DNA from: JALCRY01 sp050946575
GTDB lineage: Bacteria; Bacillota; Clostridia; Peptostreptococcales; Anaerovoracaceae
Direction: 5' to 3'
DNA: 64,000 bases
NCBI GenBank assembly: GCA_050946575.1
Contig: JBMNVB010000005.1
Location: 1-64,000, forward strand
Shown here in pieces: positions 8,553 to 16,745 of this stretch (the stretch's first letter is position 1; each line of letters starts with the position of its first letter). Made by a program: the position numbers and the translations under genes. The notes below the pieces were generated by a model. The model searched no databases, was not told the DNA's origin, and saw only the letters and a program-made list of their open reading frames with translations.

Positions 8553-8675
8553 CTCCAGAAAATGGAAGGCTGCAGAGCCGCAACCGTAGTCCCGCCTTGC
8601 CGAATCAATGCAAAATCCCCCTTCGCAGACTTGTTCCGACTCCGAAAATCCGGAGCGGCCCGGCCGAAATCCAGG
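8553..8675. repeat. Linker repeat joining copies 2 and 3
   Basis: This stretch (from CTCCAGAAAATGGAAGGC to GGCCGAAATCCAGG) is closely matched at 51175-51300, including ATCAATGCAAAATCCC and CTTGTTCCG(A/G)CTCCG. So the linker between palindromic elements is itself repeated in the window. Confidence 0.7.
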
Positions 8676-8861
8676 AATGAGCATTTTAGGTGGGGTATTT
8701 TGAAATAGTGAAATCTCCCCACCCAAATTCCAACGTTTCTAAGGCATTGATCCGGCGAAAAACGCGATTTCCCGAAAATCCGGCCGAATCAATGCCGCGA
8801 GCCCACAAAAAAGAGTGGGGAGATTTTCATATACGAAATCTCCCCACCATTTTTGCTCATT
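8676..8861 (+). repeat. MITE-like nested-palindrome element, copy 3
   Basis: The ends are AATGAGCA and TGCTCATT. Hairpins lie at 8689-8723 and 8815-8848. The right hairpin here pairs GGGGAGATTT with AAATCTCCCC perfectly, while sister copies have GGGGAAATTT opposite AAATTACCCC. Between the hairpins, GGCATTGATCCGG (8743-8755) faces an inverted CGAATCAATGCC (8785-8796). Confidence 0.8.
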
Positions 8862-8884
8862 CTTCCGAAAATCGGTCCGGTCCC

Positions 8885-8952
8885 GGCCCATCGACCTCCT
8901 GATTCCGGCTCCGGCCCCGGCCCATCGACCCCCTGATTCCGGCTACGGCCCC
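8885..8952. repeat. Two tandem 34-bp units
   Basis: GGCCCATCGACC(T/C)CCTGATT followed by CCGGCT(C/A)CGGCCCC is repeated at 8885 and 8919. The remaining bases to 9074 are C-rich and carry no supported feature. Confidence 0.65.
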
Positions 8953-9074
8953 GGCACGCCGCCGCGCGCCCGCAGCAGGAATCGGCTCCGGCCCCAGCTC
9001 CGATCCACGATTGTGACCTCCTGGCTCTGATCCACGGCCGCCGACCGCGCCTTCGATTCCCGTCCGCGATCCTC

Positions 9075-9539
9075 CTACTCGAACAGCACTTTCAGGTTCG
9101 AGTAGCGTCTTTCCTCGTCAAGCTTCTCGTACGGGATGAATTTCAGGGCCGCGCTGTTCACGCAGTAGCGTTTTCCGCCCTTGTCCGCCGGGCCGTCATC
9201 GAACACGTGGCCGAGGTGGCAGTCGCCGCTGCGCGACCTGATCTCGGTACGCTGCATGCCCTCGCTGTCATCGGGCTTCTCGACAATAACGTCCGGTGAG
9301 ATCGGCTTAGTGAATGACGGCCATCCGCATCCGGCGTCGTACTTGTCCACGGATGCGAAGAGCGGCTCGCCTGTAGTGACGTCGAGATAGACGCCCTTTT
9401 CGAAATTGTCGCAGTATTCGCCGCTGAACGGAGCCTCCGTCCCGTTCTCCTGCGTGACTCTGTACTGCTCGTCGGTCAAAATTTCCTTCAGAACTTTCTT
9501 GCTCTTCGGCAGGTATTCCGGAATAAAGATTTCTTTCAT
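9075..9539 (-). CDS. msrB: Peptide-methionine (R)-S-oxide reductase
   Basis: MsrB reduces the R-epimer of methionine sulfoxide in oxidised proteins, using thioredoxin as reductant. The 154-residue product carries the family blocks GCGWPSF (70-76), SRSGDCHLGHVFDDGP (103-118) and the active-site block RYCVNSAALKFIP with catalytic C126. The two CxxC pairs of the zinc-binding subtype are absent. The length is normal for a stand-alone cytosolic MsrB, and no MsrA domain is fused. The start at 9539 follows AAAGGAG. It is flanked by repeat DNA on both sides and looks monocistronic. Confidence 0.95.
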   Translation of the reverse strand: MKEIFIPEYLPKSKKVLKEILTDEQYRVTQENGTEAPFSGEYCDNFEKGVYLDVTTGEPLFASVDKYDAGCGWPSFTKPISPDVIVEKPDDSEGMQRTEIRSRSGDCHLGHVFDDGPADKGGKRYCVNSAALKFIPYEKLDEERRYSNLKVLFE

Positions 9540-9643
9540 TGTTCCTGATGCTCCTTTCGTAATGCGCTATTTCTATTTTACTCCAAATTCCGGCGATAAA
9601 CTTTATACATCGGGCATGATTTGTTTAATGAACGATCAATGCA

Positions 9644-9955
9644 GAGCGGCCCGGATATTTTTCCGCGGCTGCTCCCGGAGCTCCGCCGCCGCGCCTTCCT
9701 GCATAGCGGCCCGGATATTTTTCCGCGGCTGCTCCCGGAGCTCCGCCGCCGCGCCTTCCCTCGAAGCGGCCCGGATATTTTTCCGCGGCTGCTCCCGGAG
9801 CTCCGCCGCCGCGCCTTCCTGCATAGCGGCCCGGATATTTTTCCGCGGCTGCTCCCGGAGCTCCGCCTCCGCGCCTTCCCGCGAAGCGGCCCGGATATTT
9901 TTCCGCGGCTGCTCCCGGAGCTCCGTCTCCGCGCCTTCCCGCAGCGCGGCCCGGG
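9644..9955. repeat. 60-bp minisatellite, five full units plus a partial
   Basis: The unit AGCGGCCCGGATATTTTTCC, then GCGGCTGCTCCCGGAGCTCC, then about 20 bases ending in GCGCCTTCC, repeats with an exact 60-bp period. Single-base variation sits mainly in the last third (CTGCAT, CTCGAA or CGCGAA). Because 60 is divisible by three, open frames cross it on both strands, but none has a ribosome site or a known domain. It lies between divergent msrB and glyA. Confidence 0.9.
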
Positions 9956-10109
9956 AGCCCGTCATCGCCGGGCAGATGCGGAAAATCGTAAAAGAATTGC
10001 GGGGAAAGATTATTTCATCCGGGCGGCTCCGCATTGATAATAGTATTAGGAAAATACGGAAGTACAAAAGGATTTATGTACATGCTCATGAAGCGGAAAG
10101 GGGAACGCA

Positions 10110-11366
10110 ATGTTAAGAAATACTCGTAAGTCTGATCCTGAATTATATAAGATAGTCGAGGGTGAACTTCACAGACAGGAGCACAATATCGAGATGATCG
10201 CGTCGGAAAGCACGGTGCCGCCGGAGGTCATGGAACTGTCCGGTTCGGTGTTCACGAACAAGACGCTTGAAGGCTATCCGGGCGGAAGGTTCCAGGCAGG
10301 ACATGAATATGCGGACCAGCTGGAGATACTCGCGTGCGAAAGGGCGAAGAAGCTGTTCCATGCGGATCACGTGAATATCCAGGTCTATTCCGGGACGACC
10401 GCGAACTACGGCGTTTATTCGACGGTCCTCGAACCGGGAGACAGAGTGATCGCCATGAGGCTCGACCAGGGCGGCCACCTGTCGCACGGCAGCAAGGCGA
10501 ACTGGATGTCAAAGATATATAACTTCAAATTCTACGGTGTCGATCCCGCGACCGGGCTTATCGATTATGACGGCATGGAGAAACTCGCGAAGGAATTCAG
10601 GCCGAAACTCATCATTGCCGGCGCGAGCTCATATCCGAGACTGATAGACTACGAACGCATTTCAAAGATCGCGAAGGAAGTTGACGCGTACTTCATGGTG
10701 GACATGGCGCATATCGCGGGCCTTGTTGCCGCGGAAGTCATCCCGAGCCCGATTCCGTGGGCCGACTTCGTTTCCTCCTCAACGACGAAAACGTTCTGCT
10801 CCGCGAGATCCGGAATGATCTTCTGCAAGGAAGAATACGCGAAGAAGCTCGATCATGGTGTGTTCCCCGGAGCGTTCGGATCGATGCACCTCACGACAAT
10901 GGCCGCGAAATGCTGGTCGTTCAAATACGCTGCAAGCGATGAGTTCAAGGCGATCATGAAGCAGGTGCTCGTCAATGCGAAGTGCCTTGCCGACGAACTG
11001 AAGGCCCACGGATTCGATCTCGTATGCGGGACCACGGACAACCATCTCGTCGTATGCGACCTGAGGCCGAAGAATATCAGCGGCCGCGACTTCCAGGACG
11101 TGCTCGACCGCATAGGCATCACGGTGAACAAGCAGCAGATCCCGGACGATCCTGCGTCGCCTGCGGTCACGAGCGGAGTCAGGATCGGCGTTACGTCCAT
11201 CACGCAGAGAGGACTCAAGGAGCCTGAGGTCAGAGAAATAGTCGACATCATGGACAGAGCGGCGTCAGCGCCGGACGACGAACAGAACGTCGCGGAGTGC
11301 AGGGCCAGAGCGGAGAAACTCATTTCAAGATTCCCGCTTTATCCCGCCGGTACGTTCGACGACTGA
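10110..11366 (+). CDS. glyA: Serine hydroxymethyltransferase family protein with altered active-site block
   Basis: The 418-residue fold-type I PLP enzyme belongs to the SHMT family, which classically interconverts serine and glycine with tetrahydrofolate. Family blocks present are ESTVPPEV, NKTLEGYPGGRF, HVNIQVYSGTTAN, VDMAHIAGLVAA and the Schiff-base lysine at about K227. The lysine block reads SSSTTKTFCSARSG. The nearly invariant His before the lysine is Thr, and the RGPRGG stretch is CSARSG. So this may be a paralogue acting on another beta-hydroxy or alpha-substituted amino acid. AAAGGGG precedes the ATG and a terminator follows. Downstream genes (sensor kinase, alanine/glycine symporter, alanine racemase) fit a small-amino-acid theme. 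Ordinary GlyA remains possible. Confidence 0.8.
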   Translation: MLRNTRKSDPELYKIVEGELHRQEHNIEMIASESTVPPEVMELSGSVFTNKTLEGYPGGRFQAGHEYADQLEILACERAKKLFHADHVNIQVYSGTTANYGVYSTVLEPGDRVIAMRLDQGGHLSHGSKANWMSKIYNFKFYGVDPATGLIDYDGMEKLAKEFRPKLIIAGASSYPRLIDYERISKIAKEVDAYFMVDMAHIAGLVAAEVIPSPIPWADFVSSSTTKTFCSARSGMIFCKEEYAKKLDHGVFPGAFGSMHLTTMAAKCWSFKYAASDEFKAIMKQVLVNAKCLADELKAHGFDLVCGTTDNHLVVCDLRPKNISGRDFQDVLDRIGITVNKQQIPDDPASPAVTSGVRIGVTSITQRGLKEPEVREIVDIMDRAASAPDDEQNVAECRARAEKLISRFPLYPAGTFDD

Positions 11367-11398
11367 TCAGGACAGATAAAACAGCAATCAGATGCGAA

Positions 11399-11428
11399 GG
11401 GGAGCCGGCACTGCCGTCTCCCTTTATT
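11399..11428 (+). terminator. Terminator of glyA-like gene
   Basis: GGGAG/CTCCC and CGGC/GCCG form a stem with one mismatch and a 3-base loop, followed by TTTATT. Confidence 0.8.
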
Positions 11429-11456
11429 ATTGCGCGAAGCGATAAGATGATATAAT
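11427..11456 (+). promoter_or_regulatory. Promoter of the sensor-kinase operon
   Basis: TATAAT at 11451-11456 with TTATTG at 11427-11432 and 18 bases between. The kinase start is 38 bases downstream, behind AAGGAGGAG. Confidence 0.6.
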
Positions 11457-11493
11457 AGGTGCATCTATCGAGTCGGAAATAAGGAGGAGCCTG

Positions 11494-13044
11494 ATGTTCG
11501 AAACGATAAGCAGGCAGGAAACGAAATGGGGCCGCATTGACTGGATATATCTGTCAGAGGGGCAGGATGCCAGAAGGAATTTCAATGTCGGCATCGTCAC
11601 CATCAATGCAGGCGCGCATGAGGAGCGGCATGTGCATTACGGGCACGAGCAGATGCTGTATACACTCGCGGGAAACGGCATTCATTACATCAACGGCGAG
11701 AGGAAGGATTTCGGGCCCGGCGATCTTTTCGTGATGGAATCCGAAACGATCCATGAAGAGGTGAATACCGGCGACGTCCCCGTGAAGGAACTCCTCGTCA
11801 GCAGCCCGGTGGTTTTCGGCAGGGCTGTAGACCGCAGCGCCGCATACGTCAGTTATGAGACCACATATAAAGGCAGGGTCGGACCGGAAGAGGCGGTCTA
11901 TCTGTACAAGGCGGTCGAAAGACTGTCCGACGACATAAAAACCAATACCGCGATGCCGTTCACCGTTTTTGACATTTACGACCGCGCGGTGCTCCAGACG
12001 AAATTCTTTCCCGGGGCATGCATCGCCTACTGCGATCCGAAAAATCATCCGGAACTGTGCGAGTGCTTCCTGAAGAAAGTCGGGCCGGATGACTTCACGG
12101 ACGGTATCTGCCAGTATATCTGCAGTCACGGGATCACGACATATATTTCACCGATAATCTTTGACGGCAGACTCATCGGCATCATCAGAGGCGGCTGTTT
12201 TTATTCGTCCGAGGCCGGCGCGAATGAAGTCGTGGACGCCTATTACGATACTCCGAAAAGCGCACAGGAGAGCATGCGCAGGATCATGATGAGGATCGTC
12301 GGGACGATAGAGGATTACTGCGAATATCTGAAATCGGTAAAGGAGTTCGAGAAGAAGAATGAGGACCTCGCGAGCGAAATGGAGCACAGTGAGGCATTGC
12401 AGCGCGACCTCGTGAATGTAGAGGGGAAAGTGACGAATCTGAAGATAAATCATCATTTCCTGTTCAATACGCTGAATCTGATGGCCGGCATGGCTCTCGA
12501 CGGCGACAGGAAGGTACTGTATCAGAGCATCATCGATCTCTCGAAAATGTTCCGCTACACGATGGCCGACGATCTGCGGATGGTGCCGCTGCGGGATGAG
12601 ATAGAATATCTCAGGACTTACTTAAAGCTGCAGAAACTGAGATTCGGAGAGCGCCTCGAAGTGACGTATGATCTGGACGATCAATGCATGGGAACTGTCT
12701 GCCCGTTCAATTTCCTGCAGCCGGTGGCCGAGAACGCGTTTACGCACGGGTTCAGAGGCTTTGACGGCGAAATGAGGATACGGATCACGGTCAGGAACGT
12801 CGGGAACAGGTACATACATATCGCGGTGACGAATAACGGCATCATGCCGTCAAAGGCTGAAATAAACCGCGCGAGCGCCGGCCTGTCAGGTCATTCGGGG
12901 CACGGACTGTCTCTGATCTATGACAAACTCGATGCGGCGTTCGCGGGCAGCGCCGAAATGGAACTGGAAGCGGAAAACGGCTCGTTCACGGTTACTGTGT
13001 CCATGCCGAAAACCGGCGGAGCGCCGGAAAGGAGGGCGGAATGA
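11494..13044 (+). CDS. Cupin-PocR sensor histidine kinase (LytS/YesM type)
   Basis: The 516-residue cytosolic kinase has three parts. Residues ~25-110 form a cupin barrel (GAHEERHVHYGHEQ and GPGDLFVMESETIHE hold likely metal or ligand residues). Residues ~125-275 match a PocR-type ligand domain. A coiled coil leads into the HisKA_5/LytS kinase core. The phosphoacceptor is H321 in INHHFLFNTLN, where the usual Pro is His. The N box (ENAFTHGF) and the glycine-rich ATP lid (GHSGHGLSLIYD) are intact. There is no transmembrane segment, so it senses an internal ligand. It overlaps the response-regulator gene by four bases. Position next to an alanine/glycine symporter suggests an amino acid or derivative as the signal, which is inference. 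Confidence 0.85.
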   Translation: MFETISRQETKWGRIDWIYLSEGQDARRNFNVGIVTINAGAHEERHVHYGHEQMLYTLAGNGIHYINGERKDFGPGDLFVMESETIHEEVNTGDVPVKELLVSSPVVFGRAVDRSAAYVSYETTYKGRVGPEEAVYLYKAVERLSDDIKTNTAMPFTVFDIYDRAVLQTKFFPGACIAYCDPKNHPELCECFLKKVGPDDFTDGICQYICSHGITTYISPIIFDGRLIGIIRGGCFYSSEAGANEVVDAYYDTPKSAQESMRRIMMRIVGTIEDYCEYLKSVKEFEKKNEDLASEMEHSEALQRDLVNVEGKVTNLKINHHFLFNTLNLMAGMALDGDRKVLYQSIIDLSKMFRYTMADDLRMVPLRDEIEYLRTYLKLQKLRFGERLEVTYDLDDQCMGTVCPFNFLQPVAENAFTHGFRGFDGEMRIRITVRNVGNRYIHIAVTNNGIMPSKAEINRASAGLSGHSGHGLSLIYDKLDAAFAGSAEMELEAENGSFTVTVSMPKTGGAPERRAE

Positions 13045-13730
13045 TCAGAGCATTGATAATAGACGATGAGCCCACGGTGGCGAAGATCATCACCCATTTC
13101 ATTGCGGAGGACAATATGCCGATAGAGATCGTCGGGATCGCCGGGAACGGTTATATCGGCGCTTCGATGATCCGTAAGCTTGAGCCCGGGCTCGTGTTCA
13201 TCGACATCCAGATGCCTATCATGAACGGGTTCGAGGTCATCCGCGAGCAGCCGGATGTTTCGTATATCGTTATCACGGCGTTCGATTCGTTCGAATACGC
13301 GCAGGAATCACTGAGGCTCGGCGTGAAGGATATCCTTCTCAAGCCGATAGACCACGACCAGCTGGTGGAGGCGATCAGGCGCGCCGTAGGATGGAGCTTC
13401 ACGTCGAACGATGTGGTGAACGAGATCGTGGAATACATACACGGGCATTACAGCGAGCGGATCTCCCTGTCGGAGCTGGCCGACATGTTTTATGTGACGC
13501 CGGGGCATATCTCGCGGCTGTTCAAGCAGCATGTCGGAGAAAATGTTACAAAGTACATTAACAGAGTGAGGATAGAGAACGCCGCTAAGATGCTGAAGCA
13601 GGGCTGCAGCGTGAAATCCGTGAGCGAACGTGTGGGATACAACAACCTGAACAATTTCTATATGCATTTCAAGGAATTCGAGGGGACCACGCCGGCGGCG
13701 TATGCGAAGGAGGATAAGGAAGAGAAGTGA
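13041..13730 (+). CDS. AraC-type response regulator (YesN-like)
   Basis: The 229-residue response regulator has an N-terminal receiver domain (1-~115) and a C-terminal AraC double helix-turn-helix (~130-225). Acidic pocket residues are in IIDDE (6-10). The phosphorylated aspartate is D55 in LVFIDIQMP, and the conserved lysine is in LLKPID. The DNA-binding half contains the typical GYNNLNNFYMHFKEFEGTTPAAY block. Translation is coupled to the kinase gene by ATGA overlap. A terminator follows, then the symporter gene with a separate start, so the symporter is the best candidate target. Confidence 0.93.
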   Translation: MIRALIIDDEPTVAKIITHFIAEDNMPIEIVGIAGNGYIGASMIRKLEPGLVFIDIQMPIMNGFEVIREQPDVSYIVITAFDSFEYAQESLRLGVKDILLKPIDHDQLVEAIRRAVGWSFTSNDVVNEIVEYIHGHYSERISLSELADMFYVTPGHISRLFKQHVGENVTKYINRVRIENAAKMLKQGCSVKSVSERVGYNNLNNFYMHFKEFEGTTPAAYAKEDKEEK

Positions 13731-13793
13731 GACTGCGCTGAGGCCGCTGCATAGACGGGATCTGACAATGTTAAAAATAATAAAAGAAATGAG

Positions 13794-13823
13794 AAACCGG
13801 ATAATTATTTATCCGGTTTTTTT
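13794..13823 (+). terminator. Terminator of the two-component operon
   Basis: AAACCGGATAA and its complement ATCCGGTTT form a stem around TTATTT, followed by a run of seven T. Confidence 0.85.
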
Positions 13824-13874
13824 CAGATAAAATCATAAATGTGGATATTATTATTATTTTCAGAGGAGGGACTC

Positions 13875-15365
13875 ATGACTACCTTTAATAACATTATTAA
13901 CAGTGTCAACGGAGTCATCTGGAGTACCGCGCTGGTCGTGATCATTGCCGCTGCCGGCATTATCTTTACGATAGCCACGAAAGGTATCCAGTTCAGGCGT
14001 TTCGGAGACATGTGCAGACTCCTTACCGAGCATCACGAAGATGAGAACGGTGAGAGCCTTTCGGCGTTCCAGTCGTTCGCGACGACTGTAGGCGCCAGAG
14101 TGGGTATGGGTAATATAGCCGGAGTCGCTACCGCGATCTTTTTCGGAGGACCGGGCGCGGTAGTATGGATGTGGATCCTGGCATTGCTTGGAGGCGCCAC
14201 GTCTATAGTCGAATGTTCTCTCGCGCAGGCGTATAAGACGCGTCAGAACGGCGAATTCATCGGAGGTCCTCAGTACTATATGGAGAGAGCGCTCCACTGC
14301 AAGCCGCTGTCGGTGTGTTTCGCGATCGGCGCGCTCATCGGACCGGGGCTCCTGATGCCTCCGCTCCAGACACAGTCTGTGGCTAAGACGTTCGAACAGA
14401 GCTTCCATTTGAATTATGTAGCGTGCGGTGTCGTATTAGCGATCCTTGTAGGGATCGTCATATGCGGCGGCGTGACGAGAATAGGAAGAGTAGCGGAACT
14501 GCTCGCTCCCGTAATGTGCGTAGTGTTCCTCATATTCGGTCTCATTGTGTTCTTTATGAATATAACCAAGGTCCCCGCTACATTCGCACTGATGTTCAAA
14601 TGCGCGTTCGGACAGGAATCGATGTACGGCGGCATTATCGGCTCGATGATCTCGTGGGGCGTAAAGAGAGGACTCTACTCGAATGAGGCAGGTCAGGGCT
14701 CAGGAGCCATAGTCGCGGCAACGGCCGAATGCTCGCATCCTGTAAAGCAGGGACTCGTCCAGGGCCTTTCGGTATACATCGATACGCTTGTGGTCTGCAG
14801 TGTTACCGCGCTGACGATACTCCTCACGGGAATGTACAACGTATCCGCGGACGGGACTGCGGCTCACCTGATCCACGAAGGGATTCCGGGCGTTGAGTAC
14901 GGCGTTCTCTGGATGCAGGACGCTCTCGAGAACCAGCTCGGCACATGGTCCGGCGCAGCTCTTTCGATCATGATAGCCCTGTTCGTATTCACGTCACTGA
15001 TGGGATACTACTATCAGGCTGAATCGAACCTTCGTTATCTGACTCACGGCAATAAAACGGCCACATGGATCTTCAGAGGCGTGTTCGTTTTCGCGAATAT
15101 CCTGGGAGTCATAGTCAACAGCCAGGTCATCTGGTCGATGGGCGACACCGGTGCCGGGATCATGGCGTGGTTCAACGTCATCGCGATACTGCTCCTCGTA
15201 GCCAAGGCGGCGACGCTCTGCCGTGATTATGACAAGCAGCGCAAGGCCGGGCTCGACCCGATGTTCGATCCTGCCATCCTCGGAATAGACGACGAGGCAA
15301 AGGTCTGGGAGAAATATGCGAAGATCAGGAGAGAGCGCGAGGCGAAAGCCGGCGCCGAAGCTTAG
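13875..15365 (+). CDS. Sodium:alanine/glycine symporter (AGCS family)
   Basis: This 496-residue integral membrane protein of the AGCS family would import alanine and/or glycine with Na+. Family blocks are visible: FATTVGARVGMGNIAGVATA near 65-85, GGPGAVVWMW and the QNGEFIGGPQYYMERAL segment. About ten or eleven hydrophobic helices follow. The start is ATG 13875, preceded by GAGGAGGG. In-frame sequence upstream lacks a ribosome site. It stands alone between terminators, behind the sensor/regulator pair and ahead of alanine racemase. No glycine riboswitch precedes it, although a stray one occurs near 43.6 kb. Which amino acid is preferred cannot be told. Confidence 0.92.
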   Translation: MTTFNNIINSVNGVIWSTALVVIIAAAGIIFTIATKGIQFRRFGDMCRLLTEHHEDENGESLSAFQSFATTVGARVGMGNIAGVATAIFFGGPGAVVWMWILALLGGATSIVECSLAQAYKTRQNGEFIGGPQYYMERALHCKPLSVCFAIGALIGPGLLMPPLQTQSVAKTFEQSFHLNYVACGVVLAILVGIVICGGVTRIGRVAELLAPVMCVVFLIFGLIVFFMNITKVPATFALMFKCAFGQESMYGGIIGSMISWGVKRGLYSNEAGQGSGAIVAATAECSHPVKQGLVQGLSVYIDTLVVCSVTALTILLTGMYNVSADGTAAHLIHEGIPGVEYGVLWMQDALENQLGTWSGAALSIMIALFVFTSLMGYYYQAESNLRYLTHGNKTATWIFRGVFVFANILGVIVNSQVIWSMGDTGAGIMAWFNVIAILLLVAKAATLCRDYDKQRKAGLDPMFDPAILGIDDEAKVWEKYAKIRREREAKAGAEA

Positions 15366-15382
15366 GAAAAATAAACGGCAAG

Positions 15383-15415
15383 ATGCCGGCCGCCTGCGGG
15401 TTGCCGGCATTTTTC
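15383..15415 (+). terminator. Terminator of the symporter gene
   Basis: ATGCCGGC and GCCGGCAT pair perfectly around a 12-base loop, followed by TTTTTC. Confidence 0.85.
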
Positions 15416-15432
15416 TCCGGTGGTATCATTAA

Positions 15433-15459
15433 ATCAATGCTCAGCGGCTCTGCATTGAT
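15433..15459. promoter_or_regulatory. Inverted pair of the GCATTGAT octamer upstream of alr
   Basis: ATCAATGC at 15433-15440 and GCATTGAT at 15452-15459 form an 8-bp perfect inverted repeat with an 11-base spacer, about 70 bases upstream of the alanine racemase start. It may be an operator or merely paired genomic motifs. Confidence 0.55.
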
Positions 15460-15527
15460 AATGCCGCTGCGCGGAGGAGAGATAAATAATGCATGCCGCT
15501 GGTGCGGCTGTCTGAAAGGAAGATTAT

Positions 15528-16661
15528 ATGGAAAAACTGTTAAGACCGGCATGGGTGGAAATCAACCTCAGTAATCTGGATTACAATCTTGAATCGATAA
15601 AAAAGCAGGTGGGCCCGGATGTGAAGATCGTCGGTGTCGTCAAGGCCGACGGCTACGGGTGCGGCGCGGTGAGAGTCGCGAAGGAGCTGAACGAGCACGG
15701 CGTCGACATGTTCGCGGTCGCGACGCTCGAGGAAGCGATCGAGCTCCGCGAGCAGGGACCTGAAGGCGTCGACATCATCATCCTCGGACTGACGCCGCCG
15801 GACTGCGCGGAAGAAGTCGTGAAAGTTGACGCGATACCCGCGACGGATTCCATAGAACTGGCGTCTGCGCTTTCGGAGGCCGCGCAGAAGCAGGGGAAGA
15901 CGGCGAGAGCGATCATCGGATTCGACACCGGCATGGGCCGCATCGGATTCAGGCCGGACGACGATTTCGTATCGGTCATAAAGGAGATGCAGGCACTGCC
16001 GCAGCTCGAGATCGTCGGCATGTTCTCGCACCTTTCGACCGCCGACGCGAAAGACAAGACATACTCGCACGAGCAGATAGAGAAATACAAGGCGTTCGTG
16101 AAGAAGCTCGAGGAGAACGGCATCGATATGAAGATCAAGACGCTGGCGAACAGCGCGTCCGTTGTAGACCTTCCGGAGACATACTACACGCATGTTCGCC
16201 CGGGGATCATCCTGTACGGCGAGTATTCCGATCAGGAGATCCACAGAGATCAGGTGCCGCTGAAGAGGGTCATGCAGGTCAAGGCGAAGATCATGAAGGT
16301 GAAATGGATCGACAAGGGCGATTCGGTCGGATACGGGCGCAAATACCGCGCGCCGGGCAGGGCGAGGATCGCGACATGCAATGTCGGATACGCCGACGGG
16401 TTCCCGCGCGATTATTCGCCGAAGGCGAAGGTCATCGTCCGCGGAAAGTTCGCACCGGTCGCGGGAAATATATGCATGGACCAGTTCATGATCGACGTGA
16501 CGGATGTTCCCGATGTCGAAGTCGGCGACGAGGTCATCCTGATGGGGACCGACGGGAATCTCTCGATCACGGCCGAGGAGATCGGCGAGGCCACGGGCAC
16601 GATCCACAACGAGATCCTGTGCGCGTTCGGTCAGAGACTGCCGAAAGTATATGTGAGATAA
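15528..16661 (+). CDS. alr: Alanine racemase
   Basis: This fold-type III PLP enzyme interconverts L- and D-alanine and supplies D-Ala for peptidoglycan. The length (377 residues) is usual. The PLP lysine is K39 in VVKADGYGCG and the second catalytic base is the tyrosine at about 269 in SVGYGRKY. The C-terminal block CMDQFMIDVTDVP is typical. AAAGGAAG lies before the ATG. A bidirectional terminator closes the gene. Being next to an alanine/glycine symporter, it may also serve catabolism of imported D- or L-alanine. Confidence 0.97.
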   Translation: MEKLLRPAWVEINLSNLDYNLESIKKQVGPDVKIVGVVKADGYGCGAVRVAKELNEHGVDMFAVATLEEAIELREQGPEGVDIIILGLTPPDCAEEVVKVDAIPATDSIELASALSEAAQKQGKTARAIIGFDTGMGRIGFRPDDDFVSVIKEMQALPQLEIVGMFSHLSTADAKDKTYSHEQIEKYKAFVKKLEENGIDMKIKTLANSASVVDLPETYYTHVRPGIILYGEYSDQEIHRDQVPLKRVMQVKAKIMKVKWIDKGDSVGYGRKYRAPGRARIATCNVGYADGFPRDYSPKAKVIVRGKFAPVAGNICMDQFMIDVTDVPDVEVGDEVILMGTDGNLSITAEEIGEATGTIHNEILCAFGQRLPKVYVR

Positions 16662-16676
16662 CTGAATAAAAAACAG

Positions 16677-16706
16677 GCTGCCCGGGTGTCTGCCGGGCAG
16701 CTTTTT
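16677..16706. terminator. Bidirectional terminator between alr and the minus-strand ugd-like gene
   Basis: GCTGCCCGG and CCGGGCAGC form a 9-bp stem. TTTTT follows on the plus strand and TGTTTTTTATT on the minus strand, so it can stop both convergent genes. Confidence 0.88.
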
Positions 16707-16745
16707 GATTTCCGTCAATGTATGAATGTCATTATCCGCACGGGA

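Noticed and set aside
9406..10116. Repeat proteins encoded across the 60-bp minisatellite on either strand
   Set aside because: A 60-bp repeat keeps every frame open. None of these frames has a ribosome site, a signal peptide or a known domain, and they overlap msrB or each other.
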